From positions 372,001 to 436,000 of the forward strand of contig JAAXNY010000005.1 of the NCBI GenBank assembly GCA_013420905.1: DNA of 64,000 bases, given 5' to 3'. The translations under genes were made by a program, and so were the position numbers. Every line of letters begins with the position of its first letter. The stretch's first letter is position 1. The notes under the pieces were generated by a model. The model was given only the letters and a program-made list of their open reading frames with translations. It had not been told where the DNA came from and made no database searches. This document shows, one piece after another, positions 13,954 to 24,313 of this stretch. This DNA is from Collybia mongolica. Lineage: Eukaryota > Basidiomycota > Agaricomycetes > Agaricales > Clitocybaceae.

Positions 13954-16947
13954 CTAAACAGAAGCACTCGTTGACATTCGATTCGAGTGGGGAGCCTTAG
14001 TCTGTTGGGAGACAGCGGACATCTTTGCAAGAATGGCAGAGAGTTGTTCCGGGCTCATTTCTACCAGAAGCCGATTCATTGCCGCGTGTTTTTCCTCGCT
14101 GTGCTGGATGAGTTGTTGCTCCGATACCGCCGGGCTGAATTGGGCGACTTGTGGAGGGCTCAGCTGTCTACAGTGTATGTAAGCGCAAGTTGATAGTAAC
14201 GAGGTTGACGTGTTGGCTTACAAGCATAACCGACATACGCGAGCCTTCGAGACTTCTAATACGTGGTACACCACATCTAGATAACTCATACTGAACCCAG
14301 AGGCTATCACAATGGTTTGTGGAGGATAGTCAGGGATCACTCTTCGAGAAACCCAAGGACATGCTCACCGGCTCCTGCCGACTCTCGTTCAATATGTACT
14401 TCTCCCAAAGATGTGGAACCTTCTGTTGAGGGTAGAGAATCATCCATATCACAAGAGGGAGACGATATGATCTCTGCAACCCGTGGCTCCACACCACGCT
14501 CTCCGGAAGCCAGGCCACCTTCAGCCTCAAACGACGTAATGTTCGTTTCTGAAACAGCTTCCGAGGAACCTGTGGCAGAACTATCAAACACTTCATCTAC
14601 CGATGACACGCTTTCAAGAGGTTGCTCCTTTTCTGCAGGATCGACCGCGGGGGTCTGATCGTGGGGAATGCCCACATCAAGTAAAGCAGGCACTTTATCA
14701 GGTGTTTTACTGACATCGGGGCTTTGGTCTGTAATGTCAGATGGACCTTCGACGACGCTGCTGGATGTACTGGTATCCGAATGCCCAAGGCCTGGAGCAC
14801 TGTTGTCGAAGAATCCTAGTACTTCTGTGTTAGTTGTTTCTAGAGATGGATGGGTACTTGGTGGTCCAAGAAGCTGAACGGGTTCGACTTCGTGGTCCAC
14901 AGGCGTTACGACTGCATCTTTTGTAGACGGATCTTCTGGAGCGGCACTGGTAGGTAGGTCGTGGTAAACACTTGTCTCGTCACCACTGATCATGAGGCCG
15001 GGAGAGAGAACATTAGCGGCTGGTAGCGCAAGAGGTTCGTTACCATGTGGCTGATTCACCTGCTAACCACGATCATAAGTATAACTCTGATCATGAGGAA
15101 TATGCACATTAATTAAAGCAGGTACCTCGTCTTGGGCTTTCCCATTACTGGAATTTTGAGCTGTAATGCCAGATGAACCTTCAACAATGCTGCTAGGTGT
15201 ACTGGTATCCGAATTCCCAAGGCCTGGAGCAATGCCGTCGAGCAATCTTGTTGTTTCAGGAGTAGTTGTTTCTAGGGATGGGTGAGTACTTGGTAGTCCA
15301 ACAGGCTGAACAGATTCAGCATTGTGGTTCACAGAAGTTACGACGGGATCGTTTGTAGACGGATCTTCTGGAGGGGCGCTGGTAGGTGGGTCGTGAGATA
15401 TATTTCTCTCGTCAATGTGGTCCCCCAGATGTGCACTGAGGCCAGAAAGGAGAACACTGGTGGCCGGTAACACGAGAGGTCGGCTAGTGTGTGGCTAATT
15501 CACGCGTCATTTGTGATTGTAAGTACATGTGATAGTTTAACAGTTGTGTACATACATCTTGTGGGCTAGATTGCACTTGATGTGAAGCATCGGGTGTGGG
15601 GAGGAAAGGGCTTAGGGCTTCTGCCAGAGCTGATGTTTAATAAGCACCGAAAAAATTGTTGCAGAGATACCTGACCAGAAAACAAACCTTTCAAAACAAG
15701 GTTTCGATAGTTAGGATTTTGGATGAAGGCTTCTTTCATCTTGACGAGAATTTCCGCATCGGATTCTGAACTGGTCCTAATCATGTCGTCCAAACGAAGA
15801 TGCTGCATATCAGCTATTCGATTTTTGAGATCAAGGTTCTCCTGAACAAGGCGTTCACATCGTATTTCCACCCGAATATATTCTGTTCTCCAGTAAAGTA
15901 ATGAACCCCCAACTTTATAGGGTCCAGCTATGTTGGATGGCCTAAGGGGTGTGTTTCGCAGAATTTTGCGGACGCAGTCATCTGCTGTGGTAGTTACTGT
16001 GTTGTATCCTGTAGGAAGTTTTCCGGGGTCTGAGGGCTCATTCTTATAAGTGGCCCATATTAAATCCGTTTCATCAAATTGGACAATCATGTCCGGAAAA
16101 TTAGGATGAGTAATTTGGGACTCTAATGGACGAGAGGAAACGCCATCCCATTGAACCCATTGGTCTTTCTTGATCAAGATGCTGTGTATAGCGGTCGAAA
16201 CAACAAAGAACATATCACCAGGAGAACCAACCTCGTCGGAAGGGAAAGAAGAGCTCCAAAAATGGGAGAATTGGATTGTATATATCCCTGGACCGTGTAG
16301 GGTGAACGAACGGGGAGCATTTTCGGGAATGGCATGGACTTGGAATGACTTGGAGAATTGTTGAAAAAAGGATAATGCATGTTTAGGAAGCTTTTCTGAG
16401 CCATTGGATTTCGCCTTTTTGGGTGTTCCATTAATGCTTGGTGCCCATACTTGATCCAGTTTGCGCTTCGTATTTGATCGGGATTTCGCTGGTTGGGTTG
16501 CGGATGGAATCCTTCCTTCGCTGTCTGAGATGGATCGAAAAGGGTGGAGATAGTCGATAAATTTGGTGACGTACCCCGTTGTGTTGAAGGACGTAGCACA
16601 AGCTCATTCCAAATGGGCGTGGAGCCCGTAATGTAATGTAGATAAAGACTTGGCCATAAAGGATGGATAACAATATGTGAAGGGGTCAGCAGCTTTGACC
16701 AGGTGCTCGCCATGCGTCCGTATAGCTCACATGGTTTTGAAGAGATGTCGATGTAGATATCCCCTGGGCTTCCTAGATGGCGTGGTGGTGGCCCCTTGCC
16801 ACTAATTTCTGCGTAGTTTATTTCCACATCATAGTCCACCCCGTGTAGTCCACGCCTTATCTTTGTTGTGCGGTCCTTACGTGTGGCTATTAACACTATT
16901 TCATGGGAGGCTTCAGACTCTGGAATATTTCCTGTCCTTGATAACAT
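13954..16947 (-). CDS. Large repeat-containing protein with two GSPGD-type domains
   Basis: The first long frame (from Met at 16947) holds HLGSPGDIYID and a Trp/Pro-containing block; a second copy with the same lead (VGSPGDMFFVV, WVQWDG, ITHPNFPDMI) follows around 16220-15960. This tandem domain resembles an uncharacterised Agaricomycete family. After it comes a likely coiled coil (about 15890-15770), then two duplicated Ser/Thr/acidic exons (15494-15126 and 15050-14369), a small exon 14303-14222 and the last exon 14167-13954 (QLSPPQVAQFSP, MSPEQLSAILAKM). Phases of the last four exons agree exactly. The junctions between the first domain, second domain and duplicated exons were not all resolved, so this could be two genes (split near 15560) or a damaged one. 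Function unknown. Confidence 0.6.
14700..15494 (-). repeat. Tandemly duplicated phase-0 exon
   Basis: Exon A (15494-15126, 369 nt, both borders phase 0) and the first half of exon B (from 15050) code for closely similar proteins: both contain PSTHPSLETT, an APGLG(N/H)SDTST block, and a (V/I)PHDQ motif. Even the acceptor context matches: GTGAATTAG before A, GTGAATCAG before B. The intron between them (15125-15051) is 75 nt. At the position of A's donor, B has a G-to-T type change (AAGTGCC) and is read on as coding. Confidence 0.8.
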
Positions 16948-17826
16948 GGTAGAAAGGAGCAAGGTTCATTGATGATTGTTCGCGTGACAAGTTCCACGTT
17001 CATTGTTGGGTTGCACGCGTGAAACGTGACAATGTGTCACTTGGTATGATGTGACTAGACATGGGACCAACCCGAAGCCTTACCGCCACAACAACATATG
17101 TAAAGTAAGTTTTTACTACCACGCCTTCTAAGCGTTACACTCAAGTCAACGTTGAAAACCCCGGATACCATGCGCCTTTATCTGTTTCTTCCTCACGAGA
17201 AGACCGTCTATTCCAGTCTTCCATTATCTCGTGTCAAAGATACACAACGTCCGAGTCTCGTGATTTACTGAATCTGCGAGAAAATTTACCGCCGGTACCG
17301 CTCAAACTTTGTCGGTCTCACGCACAAACCTACTTTTCGTCTGGCGTCGTCGCCACATGGGTCTCGACGCGGCTACCTATATGTTCTCCTGACGAATTCC
17401 ACGTCATTTATTTTTGCCGAAATCACGAACCATGGTCGTTATGCAGACCGCAGGCGCCCAACGTCAACACGATACTGAATAGATGGGCACAGAAGTGTTC
17501 TTGATCATGGCGCCCTTACCTCAACAATCACGTTCGACATTTCCTAGAATTCCACGAATGTCAAACACTCGAGGTATTTTCAGACCAGCGCCGTGCGTAG
17601 CGGAGTCAGAACCATACGCGGTGGGCACCGATTTCCTACGAGCTGCAACAATTGCTGTAGACTCCTTCGGATATGCTCATCTGTGGACTCGAGCCCTCTC
17701 ACGATATGCGTTGTTGGCCGTGTCGCATCCGCATTTGGCCAATGTCGGTCTCACTGCCTGCGCGCCTTTACGCGCACTATATGTCTGTAAGAGTCACTTC
17801 CTTGGTTAAACGAAGTGTCTGATAGG
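16948..17826. other. Intergenic stretch between divergent genes
   Basis: Separates the minus-strand repeat gene from the plus-strand LysM gene and so must hold both promoters. Short plus-strand frames (17483-17809) show no family similarity and overlap each other in two frames. Confidence 0.4.
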
Positions 17827-17833
17827 TATAAAA
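17827..17833 (+). promoter_or_regulatory. TATA box of the LysM gene
   Basis: TATAAAA lies 85 bp upstream of the LysM ATG, followed by a pyrimidine- and A/C-rich leader, a typical arrangement for a strongly expressed fungal gene. Confidence 0.7.
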
Positions 17834-17917
17834 TGAAGCCAAATTGCTTTACATTGTCTCCATTGTCCAAAGCCCTTTGACAACCACCCCCACTCCACAC
17901 AACCCTCACAGCCCATC

Positions 17918-18516
17918 ATGTTCGCTCGCGCTCAACTCCTTGTCCTCGCCGTTGCCGGTGTTTACCTTGGTACAAACTCGCAACGCTAATTTTATCAGCG
18001 TCAATGGCTAACTTACCATCCCAACAGCGATCGCTAACCCCCTCAAGGCTCGCGACGACCCTGTCTGTGCTCGCACATATACCGTGGTCGCTGGCGATAC
18101 TTGTGACAAGATCTCCGCCGCCGAGGGCGTGTCCACGTTAGTTGTCCAATATCTCCATCATAGATTATTTCACTGATTCGCTATGCGGACGATAGATACC
18201 AGTTGGCAACTGCAAATGCTGGTGTTATCAACGCTGCTTGTGATAACCTCTGGATTGACCAGGTAATGAACATAATTCACCACTTCTCTAAATACAGCCG
18301 ATTAAAAAACAAACCCCTTAGGTTATCTGTCTCGCGCTGGAAGGCCATGATTGCAGCCCAGTGCACGTCGTTGTCTCGGATGACACCTGCGACGCCATCG
18401 CCACCGCCGCAGGCACCACCTACGCCACAATTCTCGCGAACAACCTTAATGTGGATGCAAACTGCACGAACATCTACCCAGATGAGGTCTTGTGTGTCTC
18501 CCCTACCGTAGTCTGA
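17918..18516 (+). CDS. Secreted protein with two LysM domains
   Basis: Four exons (17918-17969, 18028-18136, 18196-18262, 18322-18516) give 423 nt, 140 aa. Residues 1-20 form a signal peptide (hydrophobic LLVLAVAGVYLAIA). LysM 1 starts around residue 31 with CARTYTVVAGDTCDKI and ends near WIDQVICLA; LysM 2 reads VHVVVSDDTCDAIA, then ILANNLNVDANC and YPDEVLCV. Each domain has four Cys, the usual fungal LysM disulfide pattern. There is no catalytic domain, as in secreted chitin-binding LysM effectors (Ecp6/Slp1 type), which bind chitin oligomers outside the cell. The role here could be protection of the fungus's own chitin, host masking or wall biology; the sequence cannot decide. Confidence 0.95.
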
Positions 18517-18631
18517 CGTGTTAATGTCATAGAAGAATCGTGTACAATTAAATCAAAGTGGAATTTTCACATATATACTTGTTATACATCGCCTTCCAAG
18601 GGCGTACTTGTGGGCCAGAAGGTTTACGAAT

Positions 18632-20622
18632 TCAATCAAGACCTTCTAGTGGACCGCTCGTGGTCTTCTCTGAAGGTGGCACTATAGTGGCAGTGTCATG
18701 TAACTCTACAGAATCTATCCCTTGCTTTCCCACATTTCCAAGAACACCCATCCAGCCGCAGACAATGTTGTGGTCCTTTGAGTCCCTATAATTGGGTTAG
18801 AGAACTCGTACTACCCAGGATAAGCTCAAGGCACCCACTTTGTTTGACAAGCTTCGCTACAATACAATACAGCCTCACACTTACAAAGTGAGACGCCAGC
18901 GTTGCCACACCCCCTTTTTGCGCATGTCTTCTCCAGGTCGAAGCACGCGCTTTGTAGTACGTACAAGGTCTGCCACGCCCCATGGTCCCATATATTGCTA
19001 TCAGGAGTGGGTATCTCATCGCCCTCGATAATCTTTGGGGGCCCCTCTATCCCCTGACGCTCGATGTCATGTTTGAGTATGGTACCAATGAGACGCCATC
19101 TGGGGAACTGAGTCCCCAGAAGACGGACGAAGGGCGGTTGCGCAGTTGCGATGAGGCTGTTCATGACGGTCACCACCGTACTAATTTGCACTTGCGGGCG
19201 TAGCCTCCCGGTCAGTAAAGGAGGGTGGAAATTAGACGAAGACGCTCACTTGTTATTCCTCGGACTTCAACCAACTGTTCGATACTTTCTTCAAGCGCGC
19301 CAAAAAAATTCTCGTTGGCCCAAATACGCAAAAGGGCTTCGCATTCCGCGGGGTTCTTGACCGTTGTAAGGTGCAGAATATCTACGGCCGTTCCCATCAC
19401 GCTAGCCATGATACTCAACCTCACACGTTCATCCTCTTCCTTCTCTTGCTCCGAGAGACCACTTGTGCTCTTCGCACACTTTTTCATAAGTCGGAAAGCA
19501 CTGTTCCAGAGGGGCGTCGACTTCATGGTGGCCGTCACCAGCTCCGGCTCTATTACGTTAGCGAGTCTGATGAGCTGCGTAAAGAACTCAAGGTCCATTT
19601 GAGCCGCACTCCCTGATAAATTCGGTAAGTGGTTCGCAAATGCCGTCACGAGTGCTTTTATCTGTTTTGGAACGGATAAAGTGGGTGATGGGCTGACGCC
19701 CAAGTAAATCCGGGAAAGGATATCAGGATATGAAGGTGGGTGAGCTTTTACGTAGGTGATATGATGTGGGTGCGTCGGGCTCAAAAATCCGTGGAGGACA
19801 CCGGCAGTAGTTCTGGTATCAATGGCTGCTGTGGAGTGTTTCCAATGGCGCGCCATGATTTGTATAGTCAGATCGTTTGGACGATAGAACAAGCTGCATA
19901 ATGAATTCTGAGGCTGGAGTGAGGCGTAGTAATGTTGGAACACACCTCAGAAATGATGGATCGCTGATAATGACTCGGACGACTATTTGAGCGACGGCAA
20001 TGCGTTCAGCGATGTGTGGATCAGTTGGAATCAATGTGTTTTCAGGCTGCTCCCACAACTACAGAAAATAGTTTACGGGTGAGAACGAAGGGGTGTAGGA
20101 TAACGCACTCTCGTCATCATCCCTGTCCAGTCCTTCTTTAGAGCAGCTATGACCCGCCTATCGGTCTTGCTTGGGGGGGTTCGGAAATTGAAGGTAGCAG
20201 CACGCAACGCCTCGAGCGCGGCGGCATATGGTGAAGGCATCTGATATGATTTGATTAAAGATAGATACTGAAATGGCTAGAAGAGGCCTTACCGCTTTCT
20301 TGGCCTCCTCTAATATCTCTGAGGGTGTTTCTGGAGGAAAATTGGCAGTGGTTGTCATATTCATGACATTGTTACAGAGGACTTCCGCGACGCCCGCCTC
20401 GACCAGCCTGTCCCATGGTTCGTTCTTTCCACCTTCAACTGGGCGAGCTACTTCCACTACAGCCGCAAGAGCAGGAAACACGTCACCCTGATTGTCACCT
20501 TCGCGAGTTTTCTGCCCTGGGGCAAGTGCAAGGGTACGGGCCACGCGCGACGGATTCGAGGCGGCAAGCTTTCTCCATTGAGCAGCTTGTTCAGGCGTGT
20601 GTGTGATGATCTGAAAAGACAT
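18632..20622 (-). CDS. MYND-type zinc-finger protein
   Basis: Six exons fit exactly (20622-20293, 20240-20109, 20058-19946, 19893-19250, 19190-18839, 18785-18632): 1725 nt, 574 aa. The first ~430 residues are helical-looking, with several long Leu/Ala-rich stretches of armadillo-like character but no motif I can name. The MYND finger lies near residues 490-530: CAKRGCGNAGVSLC, CKCEAVLYCSEACQTK and, after an intron within the finger, DHNIVC supplying the last His and Cys. MYND fingers bind proline-rich protein partners. A short acidic/polar tail follows. Start Met at 20622 gives the frame MSFQIITHTPEQ; a Met eight codons upstream (20646) is an alternative. Confidence 0.88.
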
Positions 20623-20646
20623 CGAATTTGAAGGATCGTATCGCAA

Positions 20647-21114
20647 AGCCTTGAATCTCGAAAAATCGCAAAGGCCCGTGTGTGCAACGTTGCAATATCA
20701 TGATAAGTCGGCAAGCTAAATTTTTAGGGGCGGGGATCTAATCTAATCAAGTCAGGTGGGTAAAGTCCGACTTCGGGCCGCGATTCATCCAAGACGCCAC
20801 GTACCCAAATACCACGCGCAGATCCTATGACTATGGAGTGAGGTTATGCAAGGACAAGTGTCTGGTACGTCTATGCCTTGGGCTATAAATGTTTCGTAGA
20901 TTCAAGCCAGAACCAAATCACACCGCCAGGCCACATGTCAACTTTGGACTTTGATGCGCGTCGCGTCGCGGTGATCGCTTTCCATATGAGCCATCTTCTG
21001 TGTGTAGTGGTCCTCTGCGTCAGAAACTGGCTAGTGGCATAAACATGAATTTATTTGAAGTAATTGGTAGGCTACAGAGAGGGCACCAAGCTCTCAGTTG
21101 GCAGGGTACATCTG
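20647..21114. other. Intergenic stretch
   Basis: No recognisable gene. Probably contains the upstream region of the MYND gene. Confidence 0.4.
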
Positions 21115-22210
21115 TTATTCAACTTGAATGGGACGCGAACGCGTTCCACGCGGTACATACATAGGCTTAAGCCGTTCCTCTTCGTCCTCCGGATAATCCT
21201 CTTCGTCACTGGAGGATTCCTCACTATCCGACGATCCCAGGTCTTCCTGTTTCCGTTTATTACCTGTTGTCTTTGGAGCCCGCTTTGGTGCTTTTCCAGT
21301 ACTCTCTTTTTTGCTGGCTTTACCTTTCTTGGCCGTTGATTTCTTCTCTCCCTTTGGTTTTGGAGGGGGAGGGGTCCAGGTTGGGAACTTCTCTGCGAGG
21401 TTACGTTGAAAGGCGGCGTCGTAGCCGACGCATTTCAACGTAGAAACCGCCATGGTCTATATTGGTGATGCCATCTGAGATGCCTGCGAAGCAAAAAAAA
21501 CTTGGGTAAAAGACGAACCTCTCGCCCACGAAGGAAAGCTTCGCTAAATTGGGCAGGTGTAATATGTTTGAATTCCCCTCCAGTTCAGCATCTGTAGGTT
21601 CACACTTGGGCGTCTAGCGCAAATGGATCCGAGCTCGGGAATGTATCCCCCAGCCCTTTATACAGAGTTGTGTTGCCCAAGCATTTCGAACCTTGGTGGA
21701 CATTCAATGGTTGTTCACACACCAACAAATGTACAGGACTGACCTTGGGTAACTGTTCTGTCCATTATTCCTTCGTCAATGAAAGAACTTGCTTCATCTT
21801 ATACTGGCCACCATAGAGCCATATCGCCGAAGCCAGTCGTGCAAACAGCCGAAATACCCTTGGATCCTCTCTTTCATCTGGAGGACTGCCAGGATCAGAA
21901 TCAACATCAAAGAAAAGACCTGGGGCTCCAGGTAACTGTGGTGCTTGAGGGTTCAGATCAAGGTTAAGATACATGAAATCCTTGAGTCCATGTAAAGCAA
22001 ATATTTTCTTCGAGATTCTCGGAAAAGTCTCCATGGGGCTTCCCTCATACACATCGGACATAAACTGTCTACTCACAGTGGCATCCTGAATTGCTTTGTC
22101 CAAAGGGGCCGGATACAGGTCGTAACCGATACTCTTCATTCCGTCTCAAACAGTGTCAATACTAACTCAATGTTAGCCTTTTTTTTTCACAATTGGCTGA
22201 AGTAATGTAG

Positions 22211-22218
22211 GTCAAGTT
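22211..22218. repeat. Target-site duplication of the hAT element (left copy)
   Basis: GTCAAGTT; identical copy at 22984-22991. Confidence 0.9.
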
Positions 22219-22983
22219 TAGGGTTCAGGAAGAAACTCCGAGGTTAGTAACTAACAGGTTACTAACATGGCAGCTTTGGAGGGGGTTATTCACAGACATT
22301 AATAACATGTTACTAACATGGATGTTAGTAACACATTAAAAATTGTTAGAAATGTTATTAACACTGTTAATAATTGTTAATAATTGTTAAAAAATCCCTC
22401 CCCCCTACCAATCCCAGTTAGGCCCTTCCCCTTCATCTTCCTGCACTATATCTGGCCCTTTTAATTTTTTCTGAGTGATATTAACCTCTCCTGAACTCTC
22501 TGAGAACATATTAACAAAAATTGGAGATGTAAGATCAGTCAAGTAAGGTTTTTAGAGCTTGTAAGACTATGCATGAGGCAGAAGCCATGATGATGATGTT
22601 AGGACATAGTATTACTATTAGAGCAATATGAGAAAAATTGTGATTCCCATAATTTTCCAATAATCTTTCAGAGGCTAGATAAAAAATATGGATCAAAATC
22701 ACCTAAAGTTGCCCAAAACTGTCCAGATAAACTGGGCAAAAAGTGGGATTATGCCATTACCATGCAGTCCTGAGGTAACAGTGTGTGGGGAGAGATGGTT
22801 AGTGATTGATCGTCAATAGGAGTTAATAGATTCAAATGATCTGTGGGACTGCTTTTTAATTTGGTTATTAACAATATTTAACATACCCTTTTGAGCGAGT
22901 TAATAATTAACATGTTACTAACATGTTACTAACCTGTTAGAAACTACGATGTTAGTAAATAAGGGGTTTCTTCCGGAACCCTA
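22219..22983. mobile_element. Non-autonomous hAT-type element (MITE), 765 bp
   Basis: Ends are inverted: TAGGGTTCAGGAAGAAAC on the left and, reverse-complemented, TAGGGTTCCGGAAGAAAC on the right (21 bp with 2 mismatches). It is flanked by a perfect 8-bp direct repeat, GTCAAGTT (22211-22218 and 22984-22991), the target-site length of hAT elements. Sub-terminal regions are packed with GTTACTAACATG-type motifs in both orientations, as hAT transposases often need. There is no coding frame; the interior is AT-rich with a G/C-poor core. It sits in a presumed intron of the DUF6697-like gene. Confidence 0.93.
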
Positions 22984-24313
22984 GTCAAGTTGCCTTCCCG
23001 GCTTCATTCCAAGACTTCCAAGACTCACTTAATCTTCTCTTCAGTTTCTTTTTTCTTTGCCTTCTCATGAACGCTTTTCCCTAGAATATACGCCAAGGTG
23101 GGGAGAACGAAGGCGTCCAAGGCAACTCGACCCCTCTTTCGCGGTGGCGGGGCCGACAATTCGGCATGGTCGTTCAGCTCCGGCCGTCCTCCAACCACGA
23201 TGCCATTGATTTTTCCCTGAAATAGTATTGCATTTTGATAATCTCCATTTTCCGTAGAAGAGGAACTGGTTACTTACATCGAGTAGGGGGGGGGGTCTGC
23301 AAGTGGCATTTAGACATCACCCTAATAAATCGTCCTCATCCAGAGCATTCATTTCTACTTCCTGGGACACAGGTAAAGGGGATGTTCGCTGCGAAAGCCT
23401 GGTATCATTACTTATCGCCAAAATCTAGACATGATCATACAGGTGGTTGTTCGCCATCGTGCGCCCCTGTATTTGAGGGCCCCAACACCGACCTTTCTGG
23501 GAGCATATCTTCGGGGTCTTGTTCTGATATGTCGGGATCTTGGGATTCGAGGGAAGCCTCGGTATCCCGAGACTCTGCTTTGTACATGCCGAAAGGAACC
23601 AGTGCCGGTGATTTGGCCTGTAATGCAGGAATGTCGTTACTAATAAATTTGAGCTTCCAATTACATACATACCCTATTCATCCCTAAACATGCCACGTCC
23701 TCATCCTCTCCATCCTTGTTCGCGATATTGACGGGTTTAAAATCCTTGCGGTCCTCTCGTTTGAGGTCCTTAGAATCTTCGTTCTTGACATACTTGGCAT
23801 CCTTGACGTCTTCATTCCTAACAGCTTTCGATTCAGAAAACGCGGGGTTTTTGGTGCCTTCCGTCTTGACTGCCGGGCCTGAGTCGGCCTAAATTCCCAG
23901 CAGGGAAGGCCTTGGGGAGGTTTGGGGAATAAAGTTGAATGCACTTACCATTTCACAGCAATTCTCCAGTTTTCGTATCCACTTAATCAATCGACTGATC
24001 GATTGATAGGCAGACAAACTTGAAGTAGCCTTAGGCTGTACCCACTCTATAAGGAGTCGAGACCACTTGCTGAGGCAGGTATAATACAAAAAAAAAACAC
24101 TATTTACCATAATATTGATCTACTAAACTGTGTAATAGAATACCATATCGACAGGTCACAACGAGTATGCTACAGCCTAATGTAAAGTGATGGCAGTCAT
24201 TATACGAAATGCGTAACTAAAATAGCAAATTTGAGATGTAAACTTAACAATGCAATTCTCCATCCATCCATCCTCCTGGTATGGGAGAGAGAAAAAAAGG
24301 TACAACAAACAAA

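Larger units (their letters stand above)
21115..23951 (-). pseudogene. DUF6697-like gene with stop codons and a frameshift
   Basis: Pieces line up in order: an ATG directly followed by a GTAAGTG donor (23951), an acidic/basic exon from 23888 (VKNEDSKDLKREDRKD), a further exon with EQDPEDMLPERS (about 23600-23450), one with PPPRKRGRVALD (about 23220-23040), then after a hAT element an exon from about 22142 (LHGLKDFMYLNLDLNPQAP, IWLYGGQYKMKQVLSLTKE), and a C-terminal exon from about 21456 (TLKCVGYDAAFQRNLAEKF) with a Lys/Ser/Glu tail. The pattern matches what I know as DUF6697 of mushrooms; that name is unchecked. Breaks: TAA at 21765-21767 just before a Trp the family keeps, TAG at 21614-21616 after HSRARIHLR, and a one-base shift in a G run near 21570. 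The frame before and after the hAT insertion also does not join cleanly. The 5' exons look undamaged, so decay may be recent. Confidence 0.65.
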
